This document shows, in pieces, positions 54,655 through 64,000 of a stretch of 64,000 nucleotides of DNA. Position numbers and translations under genes: made by a program. How positions within the stretch are numbered: the stretch's first letter is position 1; each line of letters begins with the position of its first letter. A model generated the notes under the pieces. It made no database searches. It saw only the letters and a program-made list of their open reading frames with translations, and had not been told where the DNA came from. Source of the stretch: Aquitalea magnusonii. Its GTDB lineage: Bacteria; Pseudomonadota; Gammaproteobacteria; Burkholderiales; Chromobacteriaceae. The DNA lies in contig NZ_AP018823.1 in NCBI RefSeq assembly GCF_002217795.2, forward strand, positions 1,798,001 to 1,862,000, written 5' to 3'.

Positions 54655-55818
54655 ATGCACATCAAGCAAGCCTCACCCGCACTCAAGGCTGTTGCCGCTT
54701 TGCTCCTGACTGCCACATTGAGCAGTTGTGGCCAGTCGCAAAATGCTGCAATGCCGGCCGCAGGCCCGGCCAGTGTCGGCGTAGTGACACTGCAGCCGCA
54801 GGACACTGTAATCAGCCGCGAACTGCCAGCCCGCGTATCCGCGTTTACCGTAGCCGAAATCCGCCCGCAAGTTGGCGGCATCATTCAGAAGCGCCTGTTT
54901 ACCGAAGGCAGTGATGTCAAGGCCGGCCAGGTGCTGTATCAGATCAACCCGGATACTTATCAGGCAGCCTATCAAACAGCTACCGCCAGCCTGGCCAAGG
55001 CAGAAGCTACGCTGACATCGGCAGAGCTGAAAGCCAAGCGCTATGCCCAACTGGCGGAAATCAAGGCCATCAGCAGCCAGGACAACGACGATGCCCGTGC
55101 AGCACTGCTGCAGGCGCGTGCCGACGTTGCCACCGCCAAGGCATCGGTAGAAACCGCGCGCATCAATCTGGCCTACACCCGCATCACCGCTCCGGTGAGT
55201 GGCCGGATCGGCAAATCCTCGGTGACTGCTGGCGCCCTGGTCACTGCCAACCAAACCACGGCCTTGTCTACCGTACAGCAGGTGTCCACTGCTTATGTGG
55301 ACATGACGCAGTCCAGCACCGAGTTGCTGCACCTGCGCCGTGACTTTGCTGCCGGCACGCTGCAGAACCAGCAGGGCAAGGCCAAAGTGAAGCTGATTCT
55401 GGAAGACGGCAGCGAGTATGCCCAGCCAGGCGAACTGCAGTTCTCCGACATTACCGTTGATTCCACCACCGGCATGGTGACACTGCGCGCCGTCTTCGAT
55501 AACCCGAAGGGTGAATTGCTGCCGGGCATGTTTGTCCGGGCAAGACTGGAGCAGGGTGTGCGCCATAACGCACTGCTGGTTCCCCAGCCTGCGGTCAGCC
55601 GCAACCAGAAAGGTGAACCTGTGGTGATGGTGGTGGGGCAGGATAATAAGGTACATGCCCGCGTCATCAAGACCAGTCAGACCATCGGCGATAAGTGGCT
55701 GGTGGATGGCGGCCTGCAAAGCGGCGAGCGCATCGTGGTGGAAGGCTTGATGAAGGTGCAGGATGGTGCAACCGTCAAAGCCGAACCGCTGAAAACCAAC
55801 GCCTCCGCCGCCAAGTAA
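54655..55818 (+). CDS. RND efflux periplasmic adaptor (AcrA/MexA family lipoprotein)
   Basis: 387 residues from MHIKQASPALKAVAALLL; an ATG two codons earlier is also possible. The lipoprotein signal peptide ends in LSSCGQ. Barrel-sandwich halves (RPQVGGIIQKRLFTEGSDVKAGQVLYQI and TRITAPVSGRIGKSSVTAGALV) flank an alpha-hairpin (about 105-165), and a membrane-proximal beta domain follows. It links the inner-membrane pump to the outer-membrane channel. First gene of the operon, 15 bp before the pump gene. Confidence 0.94.
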   Translation: MHIKQASPALKAVAALLLTATLSSCGQSQNAAMPAAGPASVGVVTLQPQDTVISRELPARVSAFTVAEIRPQVGGIIQKRLFTEGSDVKAGQVLYQINPDTYQAAYQTATASLAKAEATLTSAELKAKRYAQLAEIKAISSQDNDDARAALLQARADVATAKASVETARINLAYTRITAPVSGRIGKSSVTAGALVTANQTTALSTVQQVSTAYVDMTQSSTELLHLRRDFAAGTLQNQQGKAKVKLILEDGSEYAQPGELQFSDITVDSTTGMVTLRAVFDNPKGELLPGMFVRARLEQGVRHNALLVPQPAVSRNQKGEPVVMVVGQDNKVHARVIKTSQTIGDKWLVDGGLQSGERIVVEGLMKVQDGATVKAEPLKTNASAAK

Positions 55819-55833
55819 ATCAGGAAAAGATTC

Positions 55834-58800
55834 ATGTCCAAATTTTTTATCGACCGGCCAATCTTTGCCTGGGTGATCGCCATCGTGATCATGCTGGCGG
55901 GCTTGCTGTCGATCCGCAGCCTGCCGGTATCTCAGTATCCGGCCATTGCCCCGCCGCAGATCGCCATCAACGCCACCTACCCGGGGGCCTCGGCCAAGAC
56001 CGTTGAAGACAGTGTCACCCAGGTGATCGAGCAGAAAATGCAGGGTATCGACCACCTGCGTTACATGAACTCCACCAGTGATGACACCGGTGCGGTCACC
56101 ATTACCATGACTTTCGATGCCGGCACCAATCCGGATACCGCGCAAGTCCAGGTGCAGAACAAGCTGCAATCTGCCATGGCCACCTTGCCCACCGTGGTGC
56201 AGCAGCAGGGCATCACCGTCACCAAATCGGCACGTAACTTCCTGATGGTGGTGGGTTTTGTGTCCGAAGACGGCAGCATGACCGGCACCGACCTGGGCGA
56301 CTATGTGGCCAGTAACCTGCAGGACTCGCTCAGCCGGGTAAACGGTGTGGGTGAGGTGTCGCTGTTCGGTTCGCAATACGCCATGCGCGTCTGGCTGGAT
56401 CCGAACAAGCTCAACAGCTATAGCCTGACCGCCTCGGATGTTTCCTCCGCCATTACCGCACAGAATGCCCAGGTTTCTGCTGGTCAACTGGGTGGTCTGC
56501 CTGCCAAGCCGGGTCAGCAACTCAATGCAACCATCGTGGCGCAAACCCGTTTGTCCAGCGCCGAGCAGTTTGGCAAGATCCTGCTGAAGGTGAATACCGA
56601 CGGTTCGCGCGTGTTGCTCAAAGACGTTGCGCGCATCGAACTGGGCGCGGAAACCTACCGCACCAAGGCCTTGTTCAATGGCAAGCCGGCTACCGGTGTG
56701 GCCATCAAGCTGGCCAGCGGTGCCAACGCGCTGGATACCGCGCAAGCAGTGCGTAACAAGGTAAACGAGCTGTCCGCTTACTTCCCCAAGGGCGTGAAGG
56801 CGGTTTACCCGTACGACACCACCCCCTTCGTGAAGATCTCCATCGAGGAAGTGGTGAAGACCCTGGTGGAAGCCATCGGTCTGGTATTCGTGGTGATGTA
56901 CGTTTTCCTGCAAAACTTCCGCGCCACCCTGATTCCCACTATTGCCGTACCTGTGGTGCTGCTGGGTACTTTTGGCGTGATGGCGGCCACTGGCTTCTCC
57001 ATCAATACCCTGACCATGTTCGGCCTGGTGCTGGCCATCGGCCTGCTGGTGGACGATGCCATCGTGGTGGTGGAAAACGTGGAGCGGGTGATGAGCGAGG
57101 AGGGCTTGCCGCCGCGTGAAGCGACGCGCAAATCCATGGGCCAGATTACCGGCGCACTGATCGGCATTGCGCTGGTGCTGGCTGCCGTGTTTGTACCCAT
57201 GGCCTTCTTTGGCGGCTCCACTGGCGTCATCTACCGTCAGTTCTCCATTACCGTGGTGTCCTCCATGGCACTGTCGGTGCTGGTGGCACTGGTGCTGACC
57301 CCGGCCTTGTGCGCCACCTTGCTCAAGCCGGTTGAAAAAGGCCATGGCGTCGGTCACGAATACAGTGGCGTGTTTGGCTGGTTCAACCGCACCTTCGACC
57401 GCAACAACGAGCGCTACCAGAGCATCGTGTCGCGCATGCTGAACAAGACCTTCCGCTACATGGTGATCTACACCGGCATCATCATTGCCATGGCGGTGCT
57501 GTTCATGCGCCTGCCCACCTCCTTCCTGCCGGAAGAAGACCAGGGCATTCTGTTCGCCCAGGTGCAATTGCCGCCGGGTGCCACGCAGGAACGTACTGAT
57601 GCGGCATTGCTGCAAGTGCAAAAGCATTTCATGAACGACCCGGCGGTCAGCTCGCTGTTTACCGTATCGGGCTTCGGTTTTGCCGGTAGCGGCCAGAACA
57701 TGGGCCTGGGTTTTGTCCAGCTCAAACCGTGGGATGAGCGCAATCGTCCCGACTTGAGCGTCAAGGCAGTGGCAGGCCGCGCCATGGGTGCGTTCAGCCA
57801 GATTCGTGACGCCATGATCTTTGCCTTTGCGCCTCCAGCCGTGATGGAGCTGGGTAATGCCTCCGGTTTCGACCTGCAACTGCAGGACCGTGCCGGTCTG
57901 GGGCATGACAAGCTGATGGCTGCGCGTAACCAATTGCTGGGCATGGCCGCCAAGAATCCCATGCTGGTGGGGGTGCGCCCCAATGGCCTGAGTGACAATC
58001 CGCAGTATCTGCTGGATGTCGATCACGAAAAGGCCAATGCACTGGGCGTGTCGGTTTCTGACATCAATACCACGCTGAGTACGGCCATTGGTTCCAGCTA
58101 TGTCAATGACTTCATTGACCGTGGCCGGATCAAGAAGGTGTATGTGCAAGGCGATGCGCCATTCCGGATGTCGCCGGAGGACCTGAACAACTGGTATGTG
58201 CGTAACGCCACGGGCACCATGGTGCCGTTCTCTGCCTTTGCCAGCTCGCATTGGGGCTTTGGTTCGCCGCGTCTGGAGCGTTACAACGGTCAGTCCTCGG
58301 TAGAAATTCTTGGCGCACCCGCGCCCGGAGTCAGCACCGGTACTGCCATGGCCGAAATGGAAAACCTGATCAAGCAATTGCCGGCAGGCATTGGCTATGA
58401 ATGGACCGGTCTGTCCTACGAAGAACGTCTGTCCGGTTCGCAGGCCCCGGCACTGTATGCCATCTCGCTGCTGATCGTGTTCCTCTGCCTGGCCGCACTG
58501 TATGAGAGCTGGTCGATTCCGTTCTCGGTGATGATGGTGGTGCCCTTGGGCGTGATTGGTGCCTTGCTGGCCGCCAGCATGCGTGGTCTGACCAATGACG
58601 TGTACTTCCAGGTGGGCTTGCTGACTACGATTGGTCTGGCCGCGAAAAACGCCATTTTGATCGTGGAATTTGCCAAGGAGCAGCAAGAACATGGCAAGGA
58701 ACTGATTGCAGCCACCATGGAAGCGGTCCGCATGCGTCTGCGCCCCATCCTGATGACCTCGCTGGCATTCATTCTGGGTATCTTGCCGCTGGTGATCAGC

Positions 58801-58977
58801 CATGGCGCGGGTTCCGGCAGCCAGAACGCCATTGGTACCGGCGTGATGGGCGGCATGATCTCCGCCACCGTGCTGGCTATTTTCCTGGTTCCGGTATTCT
58901 TCGTGGTCGTCCGCCGTCGCTTCCCGCCCAAGAAACTGGCGGATGATATGCACGGCATCAGCAAGGAGGGCCTGTAA
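55834..58977 (+). CDS. RND efflux inner-membrane pump (AcrB/MexB family)
   Basis: 1047 residues, twelve membrane helices and two large periplasmic loops. The start [23 protein letters not shown] and the proton-relay pair in [13 protein letters not shown] are diagnostic of HAE1 hydrophobe pumps. It exchanges protons for drugs, bile-like detergents or dyes. The stop shares one base with the channel gene start (TAATG). Close in length to AcrB; the real substrate range is unknown. Confidence 0.97.
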   Translation: MSKFFIDRPIFAWVIAIVIMLAGLLSIRSLPVSQYPAIAPPQIAINATYPGASAKTVEDSVTQVIEQKMQGIDHLRYMNSTSDDTGAVTITMTFDAGTNPDTAQVQVQNKLQSAMATLPTVVQQQGITVTKSARNFLMVVGFVSEDGSMTGTDLGDYVASNLQDSLSRVNGVGEVSLFGSQYAMRVWLDPNKLNSYSLTASDVSSAITAQNAQVSAGQLGGLPAKPGQQLNATIVAQTRLSSAEQFGKILLKVNTDGSRVLLKDVARIELGAETYRTKALFNGKPATGVAIKLASGANALDTAQAVRNKVNELSAYFPKGVKAVYPYDTTPFVKISIEEVVKTLVEAIGLVFVVMYVFLQNFRATLIPTIAVPVVLLGTFGVMAATGFSINTLTMFGLVLAIGLLVDDAIVVVENVERVMSEEGLPPREATRKSMGQITGALIGIALVLAAVFVPMAFFGGSTGVIYRQFSITVVSSMALSVLVALVLTPALCATLLKPVEKGHGVGHEYSGVFGWFNRTFDRNNERYQSIVSRMLNKTFRYMVIYTGIIIAMAVLFMRLPTSFLPEEDQGILFAQVQLPPGATQERTDAALLQVQKHFMNDPAVSSLFTVSGFGFAGSGQNMGLGFVQLKPWDERNRPDLSVKAVAGRAMGAFSQIRDAMIFAFAPPAVMELGNASGFDLQLQDRAGLGHDKLMAARNQLLGMAAKNPMLVGVRPNGLSDNPQYLLDVDHEKANALGVSVSDINTTLSTAIGSSYVNDFIDRGRIKKVYVQGDAPFRMSPEDLNNWYVRNATGTMVPFSAFASSHWGFGSPRLERYNGQSSVEILGAPAPGVSTGTAMAEMENLIKQLPAGIGYEWTGLSYEERLSGSQAPALYAISLLIVFLCLAALYESWSIPFSVMMVVPLGVIGALLAASMRGLTNDVYFQVGLLTTIGLAAKNAILIVEFAKEQQEHGKELIAATMEAVRMRLRPILMTSLAFILGILPLVISHGAGSGSQNAIGTGVMGGMISATVLAIFLVPVFFVVVRRRFPPKKLADDMHGISKEGL

Positions 58978-60425
58978 TGTCCCGTATTATCAATCTGTTC
59001 AGCATCGGCGCGCTGGCCAGCGCGCTGGCCGGCTGCTCGTTGATTCCGGTTTATCAGCAGCCGGCATCCCCGGTGTCGGCACAATGGCCTACCGGCCCGG
59101 CCTATCAGGGCGTGCCGGCGGCCAAGGCCGACAGCACCACGGCAGACCAATTGGCCTGGCAGCAGTTTTTTACTGATCCGGCCATGCAGCGCCTGATCCG
59201 TCTGGCGCTGGAAAACAACCGTGATCTGCGCGTGGCAGCGCTGAACATCGAAACCGCGCGGGCGCAGTACCAGATCACCAAGGCCGATCTGTTCCCGTCC
59301 ATCAGCGCCAGTGGCAGCGGTACCAACCAGCGTATCTCTGCCAACTCCAGCTCCACCGGCAGCGCCACCCTCAGCCACAGCTATAGCGCAGGCATCGGCT
59401 TTAGCGCTTACGAGCTGGATGTCTTTGGCCGGCTATCCAGCCTGAAGCAGCAGGCGTTGGAAAACTTCTTCTCGCTGGAAGAAACGCGCCGCAGCACCCA
59501 GATCTCGCTGGTGGCCGAGGTGGCCAATGCCTACCTGACCTTGCTGGCAGATCGTCAGCATCTAAAGGTAGCCGAGGCGACCGTCAAGTCGCAGCAAGCT
59601 TCGCTGGAGCTGACGCGCCGCAAGATGGAGGTGGGTGCCGCTACCGAGCTTGACCTGAGCGATGCCGAATCGACCGTGCAATCCGCACTTTCCGATCAGG
59701 CGGCTTATCTCAGCCAGGTGGCACAGGACGAGAATGCGCTGACTCTGCTGGTAGGAACCACAATACCTGCCGACATCCTGCAGGGCGGTGAACTCTCCAC
59801 CCAGGGCAAGCTGGCCGATCTTCCGGCAGGTCTGCCCTCGGAGCTGCTGCAGCGCCGCCCGGACATCCTGGCGGCCGAGCATGACCTGAAAGCAGCCAAT
59901 GCCAATATCGGCGCAGCACGGGCCAAGTTCTTCCCCAGCATCAGCCTGACCGCCAGTGCCGGAGCCAGCTCCAGCAATCTGTCCGACCTGTTCAAGGCCG
60001 GCAGCGGCACCTGGTCGTTCAGCCCGTCCATCAATCTGCCCATCTTCAATGCCGGCAGCCTGAGTGCCAATCTTGAATCCGCCAAGGTGGCACGCGACAT
60101 CTCGGTGGCCAAGTACGAAAAGGCAATCCAGACCGCCTTCAGCGAGGTTTCGAATGCCCTGGCCGTGCGCGGCACCGTCAGTACCCAGTTGCGGGCACAG
60201 CAGGCACTGGTGCAGTCCAGCCAGCGCAGCCTGCAGCTATCCGAAGCGCGCTTCAAAGTGGGTGTTGACAGTTATCTGACCCTGCTGGTTGCGCAGCGCT
60301 CGCTGTATTCGGCGCAGCAAAACCTCATCAGCACGCAACTGTCGCAAGCTTCCAATCTGGTAACCCTGTACAAGGTGTTGGGAGGCGGCTGGCAGCCTCT
60401 GGAGCAAGATAAGAAAAGCAGCTAA
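58977..60425 (+). CDS. RND efflux outer-membrane channel (OprM/NodT family lipoprotein)
   Basis: 482 residues. The signal peptide ends in the lipobox LAGCSL. Two internal repeats of the TolC/OprM fold are visible, each with a long helical hairpin ([17 protein letters not shown]... and [26 protein letters not shown]). It forms the trimeric exit duct for the pump. Last structural gene of the efflux operon; two hairpins separate it from the TetR gene. Confidence 0.95.
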   Translation: MSRIINLFSIGALASALAGCSLIPVYQQPASPVSAQWPTGPAYQGVPAAKADSTTADQLAWQQFFTDPAMQRLIRLALENNRDLRVAALNIETARAQYQITKADLFPSISASGSGTNQRISANSSSTGSATLSHSYSAGIGFSAYELDVFGRLSSLKQQALENFFSLEETRRSTQISLVAEVANAYLTLLADRQHLKVAEATVKSQQASLELTRRKMEVGAATELDLSDAESTVQSALSDQAAYLSQVAQDENALTLLVGTTIPADILQGGELSTQGKLADLPAGLPSELLQRRPDILAAEHDLKAANANIGAARAKFFPSISLTASAGASSSNLSDLFKAGSGTWSFSPSINLPIFNAGSLSANLESAKVARDISVAKYEKAIQTAFSEVSNALAVRGTVSTQLRAQQALVQSSQRSLQLSEARFKVGVDSYLTLLVAQRSLYSAQQNLISTQLSQASNLVTLYKVLGGGWQPLEQDKKSS

Positions 60426-60436
60426 ACCGCTTGAGA

Positions 60437-60471
60437 CCGGCATGATTGCAATGCACATGTAATCATGCCGG
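60437..60471 (+). terminator. Hairpin after the efflux operon
   Basis: Perfect 11-bp stem CCGGCATGATT/AATCATGCCGG (60437-60447 with 60461-60471), 13-nt loop. No T-run. Could partially end the efflux message or be a protein-binding dyad in the TetR gene's leader. Confidence 0.5.
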
Positions 60472-60480
60472 CCAAGCTGA

Positions 60481-60513
60481 ATGGCCGGGCAATGTACCCG
60501 GCCATCTTTCTGG
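60481..60513 (+). terminator. Second hairpin before the TetR gene
   Basis: Perfect 9-bp stem ATGGCCGGG/CCCGGCCAT (60481-60489 with 60497-60505), 7-nt loop, followed by CTTTCT. A weak terminator or an operator; it ends 12 bp before the TetR ATG. Confidence 0.45.
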
Positions 60514-60525
60514 ATTGATGACACG

Positions 60526-61173
60526 ATGGCACGCAAGACTAAAGAAGAAGCTGACAAAACGCGACACCTGTTACTGGATGCCGCAGAACACCTGTTCTGG
60601 GAGCAGGGCGTCAGCAAGACCACGCTGGCCGGTATCGCCGAGCACGCCGGACTTACCCGTGGTGCCATTTACTGGCATTTCGATAACAAGGCCGACTTGT
60701 TCAATGCCATGTGCGACCGCATGTTCCCGCCGTTTGAAGAAATGATGAAAGTGCTGCTGGAGGAGGGCCACAGTCCGGGGCTGAGTCCGGCACAACGCCT
60801 GTGGCAACACAGTTGCGGCGTTTTGCGTCTGGTCACTACCACACCGCGCATTGCCCGGGTGATCGGCATCATCAACCTGCGCTGCGAGTACGTCGGTGAA
60901 ATGCAGAATTCCCATCTGATGGACCGAACCTGGCTGATAGAAAAGCTGGGTAATTTGCAGGCCATTCTTGCCCAGGCCGCCGATATGGGACAGGTACGTC
61001 CCGGCCTTGATCTGCATTGCGTCTCCGGCGGTTTACATTCCATGATTTGCGGGCTGATTGACAACTGGCTGCTCAGTCCGCAACTGGTGAATCTAGAGCG
61101 CGACGCCGAGCTATTGCTGACGCCGTTTTTTGCCGGCCTGTTTGTTGAGCGCTGCTGGCTGCCGACAGTTTGA
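60526..61173 (+). CDS. TetR-family regulator, AcrR/TtgR-like
   Basis: 215 residues from MARKTKEEADKTRHLLLDAAE; an earlier ATG would place 15 non-conserved residues in front. The N-terminal TetR helix-turn-helix is TTLAGIAEHAGLTRGAIYWHFDNKADLF, nearly identical in pattern to AcrR, TtgR and MtrR. The C-terminal drug-binding domain is of the same group. It is the likely repressor of the adjacent RND pump. It lies downstream of and in line with the operon rather than divergent upstream, so the pump and its repressor may be co-transcribed in part. Confidence 0.9.
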   Translation: MARKTKEEADKTRHLLLDAAEHLFWEQGVSKTTLAGIAEHAGLTRGAIYWHFDNKADLFNAMCDRMFPPFEEMMKVLLEEGHSPGLSPAQRLWQHSCGVLRLVTTTPRIARVIGIINLRCEYVGEMQNSHLMDRTWLIEKLGNLQAILAQAADMGQVRPGLDLHCVSGGLHSMICGLIDNWLLSPQLVNLERDAELLLTPFFAGLFVERCWLPTV

Positions 61174-61334
61174 GCCGCATCAACAACAGCCGTGGTCTGC
61201 GGTAAAAAAACGTGCATGGGCGACCGATGTGATTGTCCGCCAGGGGCATAACTGACTACACTGTCCTGATCAAGACACAAGCGCCGTCACGGCCAGTCTG
61301 AAACAGAACAAGTCGGCAAGTCAGAGAGCTAAGC

Positions 61335-62738
61335 ATGTTAAAAAAAATATTTGGCGGACTGCTTAATCGGGGTGAGCAGGCAGCAGCATCCGTACAAACC
61401 GTCACAGCCGAGGCACCCGTCGTTGTTGACGATCAGCAGCTTGCGGCTGCGCCGCTGGATCTGCCGCAAACCTTGGGTTTTGTTTCCCACCAGCCCATCC
61501 AGGACAGAAATCAACGCATTGTCGCCTACGAATTCACAGTGAAAGACGGCGTCAGTGGCAATCGCAACCCGGCCAGCCGCCGCACCTTCGATCGCTTGCT
61601 GTTCAGTACGCTGAAGAATATGAATATCTTCCGCTTGCTGACTTTCCGTCGCGCCTTCATCCATGTCTCCCTGGCCTCGCTGGATGATCTGCTGGCGCAG
61701 CAACTCCCGGTCGGCAGCGCCATTTACCTGCTGGATTTGCTGGATGGCGAACAACTGACCGAGGACTTGCTGCCGCAGGTGGATGCTTTGCGCGCAGCCG
61801 GTTTGCGCTTTGCCGTAGAGCCGGCACGCTATGGCAGCAGCCCAAGCGCACTGGCGCTGTATCAGCGCATGGATTACCTGGTGCTGGACTTTGCCGCACC
61901 CAATACCCGTGCGCTCTTTCCCTTGCTTGAGCAACTGCCCCAGCGCTTTCCACAACTGCGCTGGCTGGCCCGCAACATCAATACCGCAGAAGAACTGGCC
62001 CTGTGTCGCCGCAGCCAGGACAGCGACCGTTTTGCCCTGTTTCATGGCTCTTATCTTTCCGTTGCGCAAAACAGGGTAAGCCAGCAAGAAGGTGCCAATC
62101 AGGGCAGGGTACTGGAAATCATGCGCCTGCTGCGTGCCAATGCAGCCACGGCAGAGATCGAGGCACAGTTCAAGCTGGACTCCTTGCTGCTGTTCAAATT
62201 GCTGCGCTTCGTCAATTCACCCGTCAATGGGCTATCCCGCAAAATCCAGACCATCGAAGATGGCCTGATGCTGCTGGGTCGCAGCGCCTTGTTCAAATGG
62301 CTGTCTCTCTTGCTGTTCACCTCGGAAAGCGAAAGCGGGGCCACGCTATCGCTGCTGGAAAAGTCGCTCATCCGTGCGCACTTCATGGAAGAGCTGGGCA
62401 TCATTCGCGGGAACAAGCTGGAAGCAGAACACCTGTTTCTCACCGGCATGTTCTCCTTGCTGGGCGACTTGCTCAGCATGCCTCTGGCCACGGCGCTGGA
62501 GCCGCTGGATCTGCCATTCATGATTTCCGACGCGCTTTTGCATCAGAAAGGCTTGTTTGCTGCGCCCTTGCAACTGGCGCAGGCCTGCGAACAGGACGAC
62601 AACGATGCCATTACTCGCTTGTCCGAAGCGATGTCTGTGGATCTGGATCAGGTCAACAGCATCTATATGGAAGCCGTGGTGTGGGCGCAGGAAATTCTGA
62701 GCGAGAGCGAAGTGCAGAGCAATGTGGAAAGCATCTGA
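61335..62738 (+). CDS. EAL-like plus HDOD domain signalling protein (YuxH type)
   Basis: 467 residues. After a short N-terminal tail, a degenerate EAL domain (about 48-255) retains only YEF in place of EAL and lacks the DDFG site. An HDOD domain follows (about 265-420, with LDSLLLFKLLRFVNSPVNGLSRKIQTIEDGLMLLGRSALFKWLSLLLF). Proteins of this layout bind c-di-GMP or act as regulatory scaffolds, for example in motility or competence, and do not hydrolyse the nucleotide. Own promoter region; a terminator lies before the recombinase gene. Confidence 0.88.
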   Translation: MLKKIFGGLLNRGEQAAASVQTVTAEAPVVVDDQQLAAAPLDLPQTLGFVSHQPIQDRNQRIVAYEFTVKDGVSGNRNPASRRTFDRLLFSTLKNMNIFRLLTFRRAFIHVSLASLDDLLAQQLPVGSAIYLLDLLDGEQLTEDLLPQVDALRAAGLRFAVEPARYGSSPSALALYQRMDYLVLDFAAPNTRALFPLLEQLPQRFPQLRWLARNINTAEELALCRRSQDSDRFALFHGSYLSVAQNRVSQQEGANQGRVLEIMRLLRANAATAEIEAQFKLDSLLLFKLLRFVNSPVNGLSRKIQTIEDGLMLLGRSALFKWLSLLLFTSESESGATLSLLEKSLIRAHFMEELGIIRGNKLEAEHLFLTGMFSLLGDLLSMPLATALEPLDLPFMISDALLHQKGLFAAPLQLAQACEQDDNDAITRLSEAMSVDLDQVNSIYMEAVVWAQEILSESEVQSNVESI

Positions 62739-62765
62739 GCCCGTCCGGCCATTGCACTGCAGCCA

Positions 62766-62790
62766 AGGCCCGTCAGGGCCTGTTCTTTTT
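62766..62790 (+). terminator. Terminator of the EAL-HDOD gene
   Basis: 6-bp stem AGGCCC/GGGCCT (62766-62771 with 62776-62781), GTCA loop, then GTTCTTTTT. Confidence 0.7.
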
Positions 62791-62801
62791 CCGGCATATC
62801 C

Positions 62802-63995
62802 TTACACAGAATCATCGCCGCGGGATGTCCGTGGAGCATGCCAGTTGACCGTTGCCTGATGGCGGTCATCATCCTCGGTGTGCAGATAGCGGCGCGTGGT
62901 TTCAATCTGAGCATGCCGCAGGTTCTGGCTTACCGTCAGCAAGGGCAGGCCAGCCTCCAACTGGTGCGAGGCGGCGCTGTGGCGTAGCCAGTGGGTTGTG
63001 GCGTACTCCAGGTTGGCCGCCACTTGCGGGCGCATCGTTGCGCGTGCATCGTCCGCCGCCGCCTTCATGATGGCCTTGATGATTTTGTGCAGGGATGCCG
63101 CACTGATCGGGCTGAGTACACCATAAACACTGCACACCAACGGTGTGGTTTCGCCAGGCGAGGGCAGGGCAGTCAGCCCCAGAAAGCGGCGGTAGCGCTG
63201 CAATGCATCCAGCAAGGCTTGCGGCACCGGCACCAACCCTTCTTTCTCACCCTTGCCCATCACACGGAACCACCAGTTGCCCCTGATCAGCCGGATGTCC
63301 GCCATGCGTGCCGCAGGAATTTCCCGCAAGCGGGCGGCCGTATAGTAGTACAGCGAGATAATCCACAAGGCGCGTTCCGCATGCTGTTTTTCGCGCGCGG
63401 TCTCGGCAGGCAGGGACTCCAGCCATTGAAACAGGTAATCGATGGTTTCCTTTTCCAACAGCCGCTCATCATGAATGGAACGTGCCGTCACCGGGCGCCC
63501 ACGCTTTAGCGCAAAAGGATTGCGGCTCAGATAACCAGCCTCCACCAGATAATTGAACAGGTTGGATAAAATCACATGTGCCTGTGCGCAGGAAGACTCG
63601 GCAAGGCCATGTTTTCCGCCAGACCAACTGGCAAATGGCTTCCATTCCGGGTGCTGGCGTGGCCGGGTTGGCCCGCACCAGCTATGATCCGGATTTCGCA
63701 GAAACTGGCCATATTCCAGCACATCATCGCGATTGATGTCGGACAAATTCTTGCCGCGCTTCATGGCAGACCACAACAGGAAGCGTTCGGCCTCCTTGCG
63801 ATATGAGTCCAAGGTACGTGGCCGGTCACGATATTCTTTAAGCCAGGTTTGTACCGCCTCGACATCGGAACTTGCATCAATCAGGCATTGGCCTTGCTGC
63901 CGGTTCCAGCCGCCAGTAGCAGATTGCCACTGGACGATGGTCGTATCTTCATCACCGGGCGACGACGGAAAGCCAATCAGTACAGGAAATGACAT
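62802..63995 (-). CDS. Tyrosine recombinase / integrase
   Basis: 397 residues. A SAM-like core-binding domain (about 45-160) is followed by the catalytic domain with Arg in TAARLREIPA, HWLRHSAASH (His-x2-Arg), and LRHAQIETTRRYLH, which holds the last His/Trp position and the nucleophile Tyr. It cuts and rejoins DNA at a specific site. The ATG lies five bases from the window end, so an earlier start cannot be excluded. No att repeat, tRNA or phage gene is visible on this side. It resembles stand-alone betaproteobacterial recombinases as much as prophage integrases. Confidence 0.92.
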   Translation of the reverse strand: MSFPVLIGFPSSPGDEDTTIVQWQSATGGWNRQQGQCLIDASSDVEAVQTWLKEYRDRPRTLDSYRKEAERFLLWSAMKRGKNLSDINRDDVLEYGQFLRNPDHSWCGPTRPRQHPEWKPFASWSGGKHGLAESSCAQAHVILSNLFNYLVEAGYLSRNPFALKRGRPVTARSIHDERLLEKETIDYLFQWLESLPAETAREKQHAERALWIISLYYYTAARLREIPAARMADIRLIRGNWWFRVMGKGEKEGLVPVPQALLDALQRYRRFLGLTALPSPGETTPLVCSVYGVLSPISAASLHKIIKAIMKAAADDARATMRPQVAANLEYATTHWLRHSAASHQLEAGLPLLTVSQNLRHAQIETTRRYLHTEDDDRHQATVNWHAPRTSRGDDSV

Positions 63996-64000
63996 GCAAA

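Noticed and set aside
54673..58953. A 1426-codon open frame on the minus strand opposite the efflux adaptor and pump genes
   Set aside because: It is the shadow of high-GC genes in another frame: composition is dominated by His, Gly, Gln and Arg, no domain is visible, and the plus-strand genes are unmistakable.
60437..60505. REP-type dispersed repeats after the efflux operon
   Set aside because: The two hairpins differ in sequence from each other and from other hairpins in the window.
62739..63995. Prophage call based on the integrase
   Set aside because: No phage structural, lysis or repressor gene is in the window, and no attachment repeat or tRNA is adjacent.

Overview
The window is GC-rich, densely coded chromosomal DNA from a Gram-negative betaproteobacterium. 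The gene families (biotin-independent malonate decarboxylase, CcoI/CcoS oxidase assembly, LplT-like permease, AcrAB/OprM-type pump, many c-di-GMP proteins, a globin-coupled HD-GYP sensor) fit Neisseriales, probably Chromobacteriaceae (Aquitalea/Chromobacterium/Vogesella-like). The taxon is inferred from protein families and base composition, not from a marker-gene comparison.

Layout. 1-4751: the end of an AEC-family permease, then a GntR/FCD regulator divergent from a tightly overlapping trio: SDR dehydrogenase, hydroxylysine-kinase-like phosphotransferase and phospho-lyase-type class III aminotransferase. This looks like a compact pathway for an amino alcohol of unknown identity. 4761-13254 (minus strand): a complete malonate decarboxylase locus, mdcR then mdcABCDE-madLM-mdcGH, with an intrinsic terminator-like element inside the operon between madM and mdcG. 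13868-16520: a tandem EAL pair (one degenerate, one intact), a small zinc-ribbon protein and two unknown genes. 16705-22267: gph-ilvA, a PBP5-type carboxypeptidase, a YbeD-family protein, lipB and lipA. 22370-26899: ProX-type tRNA editing protein, periplasmic binding protein, tRNA-Tyr, GST, cold-shock protein, isochorismatase-like hydrolase and secreted PLD. 27007-31649: sbcD-sbcC.

31690-43660: LysE exporter with AraC regulator, periplasmic catalase, an AlkP-superfamily hydrolase, globin-HD-GYP protein, an RlmN-like radical SAM enzyme, a chemoreceptor, PAS-PAS-GGDEF-EAL and a VOC protein. 43913-50074: LplT-like MFS, ccoS, ccoI, a quinone oxidoreductase and an unknown acidic protein. 50226-54041: typA, a strong candidate small RNA gene, and a peptide-type ABC binding protein. 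54655-61173: a tripartite RND efflux operon with a TetR regulator at its 3' end and a cluster of palindromes upstream. 61335-63995: an EAL-HDOD protein and a tyrosine recombinase at the right edge.

Most of the window is housekeeping or well-known accessory function. The items most worth testing are the kinase/phospho-lyase module (1632-4751), the promoter-plus-terminator small RNA candidate at about 52153-52222, a second orphan transcript candidate at about 43737-43914, the palindrome cluster upstream of the efflux operon, and the hairpin pair inside the mdc operon. No CRISPR array, IS element or prophage body was seen.
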